From contig NZ_FKBS01000014.1 in NCBI RefSeq assembly GCF_900078315.1, positions 60,802-124,801 of the forward strand: DNA of 64,000 bases, read 5' to 3'. How positions within the stretch are numbered: the first letter of the stretch is position 1; each line of letters opens with the position of its first letter. The position numbers were made by a program, and so were the translations under genes. This stretch comes from Bordetella ansorpii. Its GTDB lineage: Bacteria; Pseudomonadota; Gammaproteobacteria; Burkholderiales; Burkholderiaceae_B. Below, piece by piece: positions 7,165 to 15,948 of the stretch. The notes beneath the pieces were generated by a model, which worked only from the letters and a program-made list of their open reading frames with translations, ran no database searches and was not told the origin of the DNA.

Positions 7165-9312
7165 TCAGGCTCGGCGTGCCGTCAGCCACTTGTCCGAGGT
7201 CAGCGGCTCTGCCGCGATACGCACTTCGCCGATCTGGCCGAAGAAGCCGTCGGTGCGCTCGCCGTCCCAGTTGCCCGCGCCGACCACCCACGGCATCGTC
7301 GCGCCGGCCGACGCCAGGCCGGTGGCGTTGCCCGAATTGCGCAGCACCGGCGCGCCTTCGATGTACATGATGCTTTCCTGCGTGGCCGGGTCGGCCACCA
7401 CCGCGATGTGCACCCAGCTGTCGGCGATGATCTCGCCCGACCAGCTGGCTTGCGGCGCGCGTGTGCCGCTCTGCGCCGTCACCACTTCCCACTGAATCTC
7501 GCGCAGGCTGGATACCGCGAACAGCAGCGGCGGGGATTCCGGATCGCCGCCGGAGAAGCCGGCCACGTTGCCGCGCTGGCCATCGCGCGTCAGGATGTTC
7601 ATCCACGCGTGCTTGTTCGAGGCCCAATCCTTGTCGATCTTGACGAAGGCCTCCACGGTGTAGCCCGATGTGGCGAATTCCATCGCGTTGATCGTTGCGC
7701 TGGTCTCGGTCAGGAAGTAGCTGACCCGGCCCGCGCTCTTGTCGGTGTTCAGGAAGCGCACCGAACCCGGGGCGGCCGACAGGCGGTGGCGGTCATCGGA
7801 CCAGACAACGTCATCCAGTTGCGCAGTGGTGACGCCTGTCTCCGAGTTCAGCGTCGCGCGGTGGATCGGGTTGGCGCCGGTTTCATCGGCGATCACGTGG
7901 CCGGCCGCCACGGGCTGGCCCGCAGTGCCGCCGGCAAAGCGCCAGTGGGCCACGGTCGAGGCGACGTGGGCATAGTCGTCGCTGTCGGCGGGGGCCTTCT
8001 GCTCGGCCACTTCCGGTTCGGTATAGCCGTTCAGGATGAGCGCGGTGGCCTGTTCGATGATCGAGGTCCGGTCGGCCTCGGCTGCCTTGAATGCCTTGTT
8101 GAAGCCCGAGAAACGCTCGGCGAAATTCATGTCGATGCTGAAGCGTTCGTTGGCGCTGGTCAGCACGGCTTGGTCGAATTGGTTCAGCGTGCTGGCGGGC
8201 TTCTGCACCACCCACGGCGAGAACGACAGCACGTCGATCTTGTTATTGGTCAGGTCGAACTCGTACAGGCGCATCAGGCCGTTGCCGCCCTGATAGGCCA
8301 TCTGATAGTCCACGACCATCTCTTCGACGTTGTGGCCGAAGTCGTTCACCTTCGTCAGGTGGGCGGCGCCGTGATGGTGGCCGTTGAGCGTCATGAAGAT
8401 CTGATCGTTGTCACGGATCAGCTTTTCCCACAGCATCAGGCCGTACTCGGTCTCGAGCGGGCTGAGACCGTCCTTGTCGATGTTCAGCAACTGATGGTTG
8501 ACCAGGATGACGGGCAGCGTCGGGTTCTCAGAGATGACACGGCGGGCCCAGGCGATGCCGGCGTCCGAGATACGCCACGACAGCGACAGCACCATGAACT
8601 TCTGCCCTTCGGCTTCGAACACGTGGTATTCGTGAAAGCCGCTGGTGTCGCGGGCGCCGAAGGTGGATTGCCAGCCGGCGCGCGCCGCGCCGAACCATTG
8701 CAGATAGGGCTCGTTGGCCAGCGTGCGCTGGGCATCGGTGCCGCTCAGTTGGCTGTTCTCGTCCACGTAGCCCAGGTCGGAGAGCACGTCGTGGTTGCCG
8801 GCCAGCACCGAGTACGGCACCTTGGCCGTCTCCAGCACGCGCATGGCCTGGTCGGCTACCTTCCACTGATCCGGCTTGCCCACCTGGTCCACCACGTCGC
8901 CCAGGTGGGCCACGAAGGAAATACCCAGATCGCGGGCGTTCTGCGTGATCCAGTAGGTCTGGGCCATGAAGGGTTCGCTGCCGAACTTGCGGCTGTACTG
9001 GGTGTTCTCGTCCAGCGTGGCGTAGCGCGAATAGAACTGGGTGTCGGGAAGCACGGCCAGGGAGAAGCGCGAGGCCAGGCCGGGATCCGGCTGTTCGGGC
9101 GCGGGTGTCGTGCCGCCGCCATCGGCGGGTGCGTCATCGTCATCATCGTGATCGCTGCCGCAACCGCTCAGCACCAGGGAGCCGCCCAGCGGCAGGAAGC
9201 CCGCGGCCAGGCTGGTGCGCAGCAGACGGCGGCGGGACGCATCGGCGACCGGCGTGACGTCGGAGATCTCAGCGGACGGCTGGGGGGTGGTGGGGGGGGC
9301 TTTGTACGACAT
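7165..9312 (-). CDS. Tat-type lipoprotein metallophosphoesterase with LamG-like domain
   Basis: Secreted calcineurin-like phosphoesterase of 715 residues. The N-terminus has a twin-arginine-like RRRLLRT (27-33), a hydrophobic stretch and a lipobox LSGC with Cys51, followed by an aspartate-rich linker. The metallophosphatase core (about 85-370) shows PDTQ, HLGDVVDQ, AGNHD, NHQ and GHHHG, which supply the metal ligands. The last 230 or so residues look like a LamG/concanavalin-type beta-sandwich (MEFATSGYTVEAFVKI, SWVHIAVVADP). It probably acts on phosphoesters outside the inner membrane. The start is set at the ATG at 9312 because the TTG at 9324 adds only four residues and neither has a good ribosome site. 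It has its own terminator and looks monocistronic. Confidence 0.88.
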   Translation of the reverse strand: MSYKAPPTTPQPSAEISDVTPVADASRRRLLRTSLAAGFLPLGGSLVLSGCGSDHDDDDDAPADGGGTTPAPEQPDPGLASRFSLAVLPDTQFYSRYATLDENTQYSRKFGSEPFMAQTYWITQNARDLGISFVAHLGDVVDQVGKPDQWKVADQAMRVLETAKVPYSVLAGNHDVLSDLGYVDENSQLSGTDAQRTLANEPYLQWFGAARAGWQSTFGARDTSGFHEYHVFEAEGQKFMVLSLSWRISDAGIAWARRVISENPTLPVILVNHQLLNIDKDGLSPLETEYGLMLWEKLIRDNDQIFMTLNGHHHGAAHLTKVNDFGHNVEEMVVDYQMAYQGGNGLMRLYEFDLTNNKIDVLSFSPWVVQKPASTLNQFDQAVLTSANERFSIDMNFAERFSGFNKAFKAAEADRTSIIEQATALILNGYTEPEVAEQKAPADSDDYAHVASTVAHWRFAGGTAGQPVAAGHVIADETGANPIHRATLNSETGVTTAQLDDVVWSDDRHRLSAAPGSVRFLNTDKSAGRVSYFLTETSATINAMEFATSGYTVEAFVKIDKDWASNKHAWMNILTRDGQRGNVAGFSGGDPESPPLLFAVSSLREIQWEVVTAQSGTRAPQASWSGEIIADSWVHIAVVADPATQESIMYIEGAPVLRNSGNATGLASAGATMPWVVGAGNWDGERTDGFFGQIGEVRIAAEPLTSDKWLTARRA

Positions 9313-9386
9313 GAGGCTACACAAGGGGGGATGGAGCTGGCATTTAAAGGCCCGAATATTTCTCCCTCATGAAGGCGAATGAGAAT

Positions 9387-9401
9387 CGCTAGTCTCTAGC
9401 G
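9387..9401. promoter_or_regulatory. Inverted repeat upstream of the phosphoesterase
   Basis: CGCTAG-TCT-CTAGCG, a perfect 6-bp inverted repeat 75 bp upstream of the phosphoesterase ATG. It abuts an AATGAGAATCGC stretch that weakly recalls half of a Fur box. It may be an operator; the binder is unknown. Confidence 0.3.
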
Positions 9402-9514
9402 TCGCCGCCGGTCCAGAGCGTTTGGAGGAATTGCCATCACGGATGCCTGCCTGGACAAGGGGGCATCGATGATCTTGACGCCAGCCAGAACGTGCCTGTC
9501 TGGATATCGCGGTC

Positions 9515-10315
9515 TCAGCGCACTGGCGCGCGTCCGTCGTTGAGCAGCACATCCATGCGGTTCGCCAGCCGGCGTTGGTACTTCTGGTAGCTGCGGTACA
9601 ACTGCCAGCGCATCGCGATCAGGACAAGAATGGCGCCGATGAAGGCCGCATAAGGCAGCGACAGCCCGCCCACGCGCAGGCCGCCTTCACCGTCCACCGC
9701 GCTGGTGCAGACCACCATGGCGGCGGCCACGCCGGTGTAGTGCATGCCGCATACCGCAATGGCCATCAATCCTGCCGCCAGGATGCGCTGCCATTCGCGG
9801 TGCACGTTGAAGGCCAGCCAGACCGCCGCCGTGGCGGCCAGCACCGCGATGACGACCGACAGCACGACCAGTCCGACGTTCCATTGGAAGAACGCCGGCA
9901 TGCGCATGGCGCTGACGCCGATGTAGTGCATGGCCGCCACGGCAAGGCCCGCGAGCAGGCCCGCCACCGAACAGCGGAGCAGCGAGAACGGCCGCCGGCC
10001 CACATACCAGAACGCCACGCCGGAAAATGCGATGGCGACCAGGGCGCTGAATAGCGTGGGAATCAGCGCGTACTCCACGTCGAACGGCAGGTTCTGGGCC
10101 TGCATGCCGATGAAATGCATGCCCCATATGCCGATGCCGCCCATGGAGACGGCGCCGATCACGGCATAGCCGCGCCAGGATTCACCTTCTCGAACGCTGT
10201 CGCGGATGCGCGCGGCGGCGCTCAGGGCGACGTAGGAACCGAGCAGCGCGATCACGAAAGACAGCATCAGCAGGCCGTCTTGGAACGACAGGGGAACGAT
10301 GTCACCGGGTTTCAT
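9515..10315 (-). CDS. MHYT-domain integral membrane sensor
   Basis: A 266-residue membrane protein of seven predicted helices carrying the repeated MHYT signature: MHFIGMQ (first), MHYIGVSAMRM (second) and MHYTGVAAAM (third). The conserved Met/His/Tyr residues near the periplasmic face are thought to bind a metal, probably copper, and to sense O2, CO or NO in related proteins. Most MHYT proteins carry a GGDEF, EAL or kinase domain. This one ends about 30 residues after the last helix (YQKYQRRLANRMDVLLND) with no output domain, so it is a stand-alone sensor or acts through a partner. There is no operon partner on either side. Confidence 0.85.
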   Translation of the reverse strand: MKPGDIVPLSFQDGLLMLSFVIALLGSYVALSAAARIRDSVREGESWRGYAVIGAVSMGGIGIWGMHFIGMQAQNLPFDVEYALIPTLFSALVAIAFSGVAFWYVGRRPFSLLRCSVAGLLAGLAVAAMHYIGVSAMRMPAFFQWNVGLVVLSVVIAVLAATAAVWLAFNVHREWQRILAAGLMAIAVCGMHYTGVAAAMVVCTSAVDGEGGLRVGGLSLPYAAFIGAILVLIAMRWQLYRSYQKYQRRLANRMDVLLNDGRAPVR

Positions 10316-10660
10316 GGTGGCTCCGGATTAAACGAGATGTCCGCTTGAACCGAGCGCTTGCGCTGCTGATCGCGATCGATGAAAGCTAAGGAAAACAAAG
10401 GGCGCCGGACGGGGACGATGTTGGTGTTTCAGGTGCTTTCCCAGTCTTATCTATTAACATTTATTTGGCATTAGGGTTTTTACTTATATTCATGTTAATG
10501 CGACAAAAGCAATGAAACGGATATTCGATAATCAACGATTATTGCAGTACGGTGCCACCAATAAATCGAATCCTATCTCCGGCGCATCCCTTTCGAGCGT
10601 GTCCGGCGGCGGGATGTCGCAGAGCACGCGGACGCCGCCGCCTATTGCCTTCTGCCCGGC
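10316..10660. other. AT-rich intergenic region without a gene
   Basis: About 345 bp between the MHYT gene start and the LysR gene end. It contains an unusually AT-rich stretch (10440-10545) and a perfect inverted repeat ATAATC-AAC-GATTAT at 10528-10542. I see no convincing coding frame or RNA gene. The MHYT promoter is expected here. Confidence 0.5.
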
Positions 10661-11590
10661 CTATCCCTTGCCTTGATTCGTCGAGATCCGCGCGATCGCG
10701 CCGGCTGCGCTCTGTTTCAAGCTCTCCAGGCAGGCCTGGATCGCCGGGTGATCGCGCTCTCCTTTCCGGTACGCCAGCAGGATCTTGCGCTGTATCTCGG
10801 GCCGCATCTTCATTGCCTTGATTCCTGGCAGCAGCTTGGCCATCCGCATCCCGGAAGCGATCGACACCGAGCACCCCGAGGCCACCATCGCCGCCACCAT
10901 CTCGAACCCCGTGCAATGCGCATTGATCCGGGGCTCGAAGCCGGCCCGCCGGCACAGGTTACCGATGAATTCGCCGAACGAGCTGTAGGTCGAATCCAGC
11001 GCCCAGGACTCATTCCGAAGATCCGCCACGCGCAGAAAGGGGCGTTGCGCCAGCGGATGTCCCGCTGGCACCAGGATATGCATCGCATCCTGTGCCAGCG
11101 GCAGCAACTCGTACGCGTCATGCCGCCCGCTCGGATCGGCCGCCAGGTCGTCGATGATCGCCACGTCCGTGTGCCATGCGCCCAGCGCCGACAAACCCTC
11201 CTGCGGCTCCATTTCCTGGACGACCACGTTCAGGCGCGGATGCGCCTGGCGCAACGCCTGCACCGCGTTGGCCAGCACCGCCACGGCCACCGACGGAAAC
11301 GCCGCCACGCGCAATTCACCTGCGATGTCGTGGCGCAACTGGGCCAGTTCGGAACGGGCTTCGTCCATGATGCCCATGATGCGCTCGGCATGGCGCACCA
11401 GGGCTTCGCCGGCGGGCGTCAACGCCACCCCTCTGCCACGGCGCTCGGTCAGTGTCGTATCCAGTTCCAGCTCGAACTGCGCGATTTGCTGCGAGATGGC
11501 CGACGGGCTGAGATGCAGCGATTCCGCCGCCGCGGCCATCGTGCCGCAGCGCGCCAGTTCGCGCAGGGTAAGCAAGCGGTTCAGATCCAT
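10661..11590 (-). CDS. LysR-family regulator next to sdaA
   Basis: LysR-type regulator of 309 residues: N-terminal winged helix-turn-helix in residues 1-60 (AAAAESLHLSPSAISQQIAQFE) and a periplasmic-binding-protein-like effector domain from about residue 90. It is divergent from the L-serine ammonia-lyase gene with 154 bp between starts. The AT-rich part of that gap holds a short TAAC/GTTA inverted repeat. By position it is the likely activator or repressor of sdaA, with serine or a related amino acid as a possible effector; this is inference. The last 15 residues are degenerate compared with typical LysR ends. Confidence 0.88.
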   Translation of the reverse strand: MDLNRLLTLRELARCGTMAAAAESLHLSPSAISQQIAQFELELDTTLTERRGRGVALTPAGEALVRHAERIMGIMDEARSELAQLRHDIAGELRVAAFPSVAVAVLANAVQALRQAHPRLNVVVQEMEPQEGLSALGAWHTDVAIIDDLAADPSGRHDAYELLPLAQDAMHILVPAGHPLAQRPFLRVADLRNESWALDSTYSSFGEFIGNLCRRAGFEPRINAHCTGFEMVAAMVASGCSVSIASGMRMAKLLPGIKAMKMRPEIQRKILLAYRKGERDHPAIQACLESLKQSAAGAIARISTNQGKG

Positions 11591-11744
11591 GCCCGCATCT
11601 TCCGGAAATTAAACAGTTTTTCTAACTAATATCGTTAATTTAAATCAGTAGACATCACGATAGGCGGTTTCTACCATGCGCGTATACGCCCGTGCCGCAA
11701 GGACGGCACGGCAGTGTCAGACGCATCGGTAAGGAAGCAAGGCC

Positions 11745-13130
11745 ATGGCAGTCAGCGTGTTCGACTTGTTCAAGATCGGGATCGGCCCCTCCAGCTCGCA
11801 TACGGTGGGGCCGATGCGTGCCGCGCGGTTGTTCACCCGCGCGCTGGATACGCACGCGGAAATGCCCGGCGTGGCCCGTGTGCGCGTGGGCCTGCATGGC
11901 TCGCTGGGCGCCACGGGCAAGGGCCATGGCAGCGACACCGCCGTGCTGCTGGGCCTGGCCGGACACGATCCGGACACGGTGGACGTCGAACGGGTGCCCG
12001 CCCTGCTGCAAGCCATGCGCAGCGCGCGGTCGATCCGTCTGGGCGGCACGCATTCCGTCGCGTTCGACGAGAAGCGCGATCTGCTGTTCTACCGCAAGGC
12101 GCTGCCCTTTCATGCCAACGGCATGCGCTTCGAGGCTTTCGATGCTGAGGGCGAGCTGTTGCGCGAGGCCGTCTACTACTCGGTCGGCGGCGGCTTCGTG
12201 GTCAGCGATGCGGTGGCCGCCGACGGCCAGAAGCAGAAGATCATCGCACCCGACGTCACGGTGCTGCCCCTGGCCTTCCGCAACGGCGACGAGCTGCTGC
12301 AATTGACGCGCCTGCATGGCTTGAGCATCGCGGGCCTGATGCGCCGCAACGAGCAGCACTGGCGCAATGACGACGAGATCGACACCGGCCTGCTGAAGAT
12401 CTGGGGCGTGATGCAGGCCTGCGTGCAGCGCGGCAGCCAGGCGCAAGGCGTGCTGCCGGGCGGTTTCAAGGTGAAGCGCCGGGCGGCCGACCTGGCCCGG
12501 CGGCTGGGCGCTTTCTCGCAACACCCCGACGACCCGCTGCGCGTGCTGGACTGGGTGAACCTGTGGGCGATGGCGGTGAACGAAGAGAACGCCGCCGGTG
12601 GCCGCGTGGTGACGGCGCCCACCAACGGCGCGGCCGGCATCATCCCGGCCGTGCTGCACTACTACACGCACGCCATCGAGAGCGCCAATGAAAGCGGTGT
12701 CATCGATTTCCTGCTGACGGCGGGCGCCATCGGCATCCTGTACAAGGAGAACGCGTCGATCAGCGGCGCGGAGGTCGGTTGCCAGGGCGAGGTCGGCGTG
12801 GCCTGTTCGATGGCTGCTGGCGCGCTTTGCGCCGTGCTGGGCGGCACACCGGCCCAGGTCGAGAATGCGGCGGAGATCGGCATGGAGCATCATCTGGGCC
12901 TGACGTGCGACCCCGTGGGCGGCCTGGTGCAGATTCCGTGCATCGAGCGCAATGCCATCGCATCGGTGAAGGCGATCAACGCCGCGCGCATGGCGCTGCA
13001 TGGCGACGGCTCGCATCACGTCAGCCTGGACAAGGTGATCAAGACCATGCGCGAGACGGGCGCGGACATGCTGACGAAGTACAAGGAAACCGCGCGCGGC
13101 GGTCTGGCGGTGAACATCGTCGAGTGCTGA
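11745..13130 (+). CDS. sdaA: L-serine ammonia-lyase (iron-sulfur type)
   Basis: Converts L-serine to pyruvate and ammonia in the cytoplasm with a [4Fe-4S] cluster. The 461 residues match single-chain SdaA enzymes (about 455). The N-terminal GPSSSHTVG motif is at residues 15-22, and the C-terminal half has [26 protein letters not shown] and QIPCIERN, which contain the cluster cysteines. The ATG at 11745 has AAGGAAG about 10 bases upstream. The divergent LysR gene is its probable regulator. A weak hairpin (ACCGTC/GACGG) follows the stop but has no T-run. Confidence 0.95.
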   Translation: MAVSVFDLFKIGIGPSSSHTVGPMRAARLFTRALDTHAEMPGVARVRVGLHGSLGATGKGHGSDTAVLLGLAGHDPDTVDVERVPALLQAMRSARSIRLGGTHSVAFDEKRDLLFYRKALPFHANGMRFEAFDAEGELLREAVYYSVGGGFVVSDAVAADGQKQKIIAPDVTVLPLAFRNGDELLQLTRLHGLSIAGLMRRNEQHWRNDDEIDTGLLKIWGVMQACVQRGSQAQGVLPGGFKVKRRAADLARRLGAFSQHPDDPLRVLDWVNLWAMAVNEENAAGGRVVTAPTNGAAGIIPAVLHYYTHAIESANESGVIDFLLTAGAIGILYKENASISGAEVGCQGEVGVACSMAAGALCAVLGGTPAQVENAAEIGMEHHLGLTCDPVGGLVQIPCIERNAIASVKAINAARMALHGDGSHHVSLDKVIKTMRETGADMLTKYKETARGGLAVNIVEC

Positions 13131-13309
13131 CAGGACCGTCGGGGACGGCAAAGCGAGTGCCTGCCCCATCGTTGCAAAACGCCCATCCGTTGAACACCTG
13201 CCCCTGCCCGGTTTAAGTAATCCGCAAGCCGGCCGTAGGTGCTGAATAGCTCGTGTCCGTCAATCAGCGGCGCGCATGGCCGGTCAACGTAATCGGGATG
13301 GAGCCACAT

Positions 13310-14293
13310 ATGGCGTCGGACTTGTCGATCAAGAAGAACGCATTCAATTCGGCGGCGCAGTCTTCGGGAAAGGAGGCCGGCGCCGGCAAGGGGGCGGCCT
13401 CGGCTGCGGCGCAAGGCCAGGAGGCAGAGTCGGAACAGGCGTCCTCGCGCGTCACGCTCAGCGACGACGCGCTGAAGAAAATACTCGATTACGGCCAGGC
13501 CGTGTCCCGCATGGCGACGGAGACGGTGGCGTCGAAGAAAGACCTGGCCAGGGCGCGTATCGAGGAAATCAAAAAGCGCATCGCCATGCTGAAGAAAATG
13601 CTGGCGATGATGGGGCCGGCAGCCGCCAAGAGTGTGCTGCGCGAAATCCGCCAGTTGGCCGGCCAGTTGTCGGCCGCGGCGGAAACGCTGAAGGAAGGCT
13701 CGGGCGGCATGCCCTCGGCGACAACGGGTATGGGCATGATGCCGGCGTCGGTGGCAACGGCGGCGTCAACGTCGGGTGGCGAAGCGGCAACGGGCGCGGC
13801 GCTGGCCAGCGCGGGCGGCGAGCAAACGGATGCCCGTGGCGGCGCACCGAGCCAGAGCGCGCAGGCGGCCGCGGCCTATGCGAAGGTAAGTGCGGACACG
13901 CGGGCGGCTGCCGATACGGCCGCGCAGCAGGCATCCGGCGAGGACGATGCCGGGGACGCCGAGGCGCAGGCGTCGGAACCCGCCGGATCCGACGCCGCAG
14001 ACGAGGGTGTTGCCCTGGCCAACCGGGGCAACGCCACGGACGCGGCAAGCCTGCACCGGGCGCAAGCCCGCCAGCGCGAGGAAGATGCCAAGACACTGCG
14101 CGAAGTGCTCCGCGAGCTGAAGGCGCTGCTGGCCACGGCCAGGCAGATGATCGAGCGCGGCGATGAAGAGGCGCGCAAGGATGCGGCGGCCTCCGAAGAA
14201 ATGATCGAGGACGCGGCCAGGTCGACGGAAGCGATCGCCCTGGGCGGCGTTGCCGTCATGCCCGGCGTGGGCATTGCGGCGCCGGCGGTCTGA
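13310..14293 (+). CDS. Unrecognised Ala-rich coiled-coil protein
   Basis: A 327-residue protein I do not recognise. From the N-terminus: a short Lys/Ser/Ala-rich segment; a basic amphipathic region (about residues 60-105, with RIEEIKKRIAMLKKMLAMM) likely to form a coiled coil; a long low-complexity Ala/Ser/Gly/Thr segment (about 115-250); and a second charged helix (REEDAKTLREVLRELKALLATARQMIERG) before a hydrophobic end (AIALGGVAVMPGVGIAAPAV). There is no signal peptide or clear transmembrane helix. The ATG at 13310 is preferred because GGAG precedes it by about 6 bases; a GTG at 13253 and an ATG at 13298 are alternatives. It is followed by a small hairpin and a convergent Bug gene. The function is unknown; a secreted, flagellar or structural role is possible. 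Confidence 0.75.
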   Translation: MASDLSIKKNAFNSAAQSSGKEAGAGKGAASAAAQGQEAESEQASSRVTLSDDALKKILDYGQAVSRMATETVASKKDLARARIEEIKKRIAMLKKMLAMMGPAAAKSVLREIRQLAGQLSAAAETLKEGSGGMPSATTGMGMMPASVATAASTSGGEAATGAALASAGGEQTDARGGAPSQSAQAAAAYAKVSADTRAAADTAAQQASGEDDAGDAEAQASEPAGSDAADEGVALANRGNATDAASLHRAQARQREEDAKTLREVLRELKALLATARQMIERGDEEARKDAAASEEMIEDAARSTEAIALGGVAVMPGVGIAAPAV

Positions 14294-14299
14294 GGAAAG

Positions 14300-14319
14300 G
14301 CGGGCTCTCGCTGGCCCGC
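14300..14319. terminator. Hairpin between convergent genes
   Basis: GCGGGC-N8-GCCCGC just after the coiled-coil gene stop, in the gap to a convergent Bug gene. It has no T-run, so it is a weak terminator candidate. Confidence 0.35.
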
Positions 14320-14405
14320 AGGTGCGCTGCGCCCGGCCTTCGACATACGGGGCTTCAGTCGGCGGCCCGGCATCCTGATGGGTCGGGCATCCATCGCGTC
14401 CCCGT

Positions 14406-15386
14406 TCAGTTCGCCTTGAACCCCGTCGCCTTGACCACTTCCGACCAGCGCCTCGTCTCCTGTTCCATCAACTGACGCATCGCGGCGCGGTCGCCGCCCA
14501 CCACGACGAAGCCGGCTTCGTTCAGCATGCGTGCGGCGGCGGGCTCGCGCAGGGCCGCCGCGCTGTCGGCCTGCAGCTTGTCCAGCACCCCCGCGGGCGT
14601 GCCGGCGGGCGCCAGCAGCGCGAACCATGCGCTGAAGTCCACGGCAGGCAGGCCCTTTTCGGCAAAGGTCGGCACGTCGGGCAAGGCGCCCGAGCGGCGC
14701 GTGCCCGTGGTGGCCAGCGCGCGCATCTTGCCGCCTTGTATCTGCGAGGCGGCCAGGGCCGTGGTGACGAAGGCTGCCTGCACGGTGCCCGAACCCACCG
14801 CCGTCATGGCGTCGCCCGTCGAGCGGTAGTGCACGGGTTCGATGCGCAGCCCTGCTTCGCGCGCGAACAGTTCGGCGCCGAAGTGTCCCGGCGTGCCCGC
14901 GCCGAAGGTGGCGAAGTTGATGCGGTCGCTGGCCTGCTTGCCCGCCGCCACGAAACCGGCCAGGTCGGAGTACGGCGCGTTGGCCGGCACCACCAGCACG
15001 AAGTCGGCGCGCACCACTTCCGAGATGGGCGCGAAGTCGCGTTCGGGCTGGTAGTTGAGATTGGCATAGGTGGCCGGGGCGATGCTGATGGAGCCGACCT
15101 CGCCCAGCAGCAGCGTCTGGCCATCGGCGGGCGCGCGCGCCACGGCCTGCGCGGCGATCTGCCCGCCCGCGCCCACCTTGTTCTCGACCACCACGCTTTC
15201 ACCCAGGCGCGTGCCCAGGTGCTGCGCCAGCGTGCGGGCCACGATGTCCGGGCCGGTGCCTGGCGGAAAGCCCACGTTCAGTCGCACGGGACCTTGCGGA
15301 TACGACGCCGCGCCCGCCACCAGCGGCAGGCACAGCGACACGGATGAAATCAGGCCGCCCAGCAGGCGGCGCAGCGATGCGGACAT
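14406..15386 (-). CDS. Bug-family (TctC) periplasmic binding protein
   Basis: Tripartite tricarboxylate transporter-type extracytoplasmic receptor of 326 residues. A Sec signal peptide (LLGGLISSVSLCLPLVAGA) is followed by the Bug signature YPQGPVRLNVGFPPGTGPD, VVENKVGAGGQIAAQ, and later FGAGTPGHFGAELFA and PVHYRSTGDA. It probably captures an organic acid or aromatic acid in the periplasm. It lies 64 bp downstream of the DUF3237 and monooxygenase genes on the same strand, so it is probably the uptake component for the substrate of that pathway. No dedicated membrane components lie beside it, as is usual for orphan Bug proteins. Confidence 0.92.
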   Translation of the reverse strand: MSASLRRLLGGLISSVSLCLPLVAGAASYPQGPVRLNVGFPPGTGPDIVARTLAQHLGTRLGESVVVENKVGAGGQIAAQAVARAPADGQTLLLGEVGSISIAPATYANLNYQPERDFAPISEVVRADFVLVVPANAPYSDLAGFVAAGKQASDRINFATFGAGTPGHFGAELFAREAGLRIEPVHYRSTGDAMTAVGSGTVQAAFVTTALAASQIQGGKMRALATTGTRRSGALPDVPTFAEKGLPAVDFSAWFALLAPAGTPAGVLDKLQADSAAALREPAAARMLNEAGFVVVGGDRAAMRQLMEQETRRWSEVVKATGFKAN

Positions 15387-15450
15387 GGTTGTCTCCTCGA
15401 ACGTTCGTCGTTCTTGTTGGTGAGTGCGGGGTCATGCGTTGCCGGGGCCG

Positions 15451-15948
15451 TTAGCCCAGGCGAAAGAACACCAGTTCGACGCGATCGGGATAGCGCGCGC
15501 CGGTGCCCACGAACAGGCTGTCGTTCAGCCATGCCAGGCTGGGCTCGGCCGTCTCGAAGCGCGGATAGCTGCGGAAATAGATGCGTGCCGGATCCATCGG
15601 CTGGCCGTTCACCAGCCGGGCGATGTCCTCTGCCGAGCCGGTGCGGATGCCCGTGTTCTCGACGTAGACGCGGTGGCCCTCGTCGGTCTCGATGACGTAG
15701 CGCGCGTGGATGTCGGTGAAGGTGGGACTGCGGATCAACTGGAAGTCCGCGCCGCCCGGCAGGATGCGGCCGCGCAGCCGCGCGCCCTGCACGGTGCCGC
15801 CCGTGATGGGGATCAGTCGGCGCTTGCCCTGCGGGGTGTCGCCGACTTCCTGTGGGGGATCGACCAGCACCACCACGGTGGCCAGGTGTTCCAGCGTGGG
15901 CATCTGGCCGGCGTAGACGAAGCCGCTCGCTTGGCTCTGCGCGCTCAT
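15451..15948 (-). CDS. DUF3237 family protein
   Basis: A 165-residue DUF3237 protein, a small beta-barrel family often found with catabolic genes. Visible family features are RLIPITGGTVQG, GRILPGGADFQLI, and the end DSLFVGTGARYPDRVELVFF. The ATG at 15948 overlaps the stop of the FAD-monooxygenase as ATGA, which indicates translational coupling and a joint job, possibly handling the product of the hydroxylation. The frame continues open far upstream, opposite the monooxygenase, but that extension is a shadow. The biochemical function of the family is not established. Confidence 0.85.
   Translation of the reverse strand: MSAQSQASGFVYAGQMPTLEHLATVVVLVDPPQEVGDTPQGKRRLIPITGGTVQGARLRGRILPGGADFQLIRSPTFTDIHARYVIETDEGHRVYVENTGIRTGSAEDIARLVNGQPMDPARIYFRSYPRFETAEPSLAWLNDSLFVGTGARYPDRVELVFFRLG

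Noticed and set aside
9370-9395. A Fur box upstream of the phosphoesterase
   Set aside because: Only half of the box resembles the consensus; the clearer feature is the CGCTAG inverted repeat.
13213-13240. A possible flagellar sigma-28 promoter upstream of the coiled-coil gene
   Set aside because: TAAG and GCCGTAGG are only a partial match, and the spacing is one base short of the consensus; not enough to claim.
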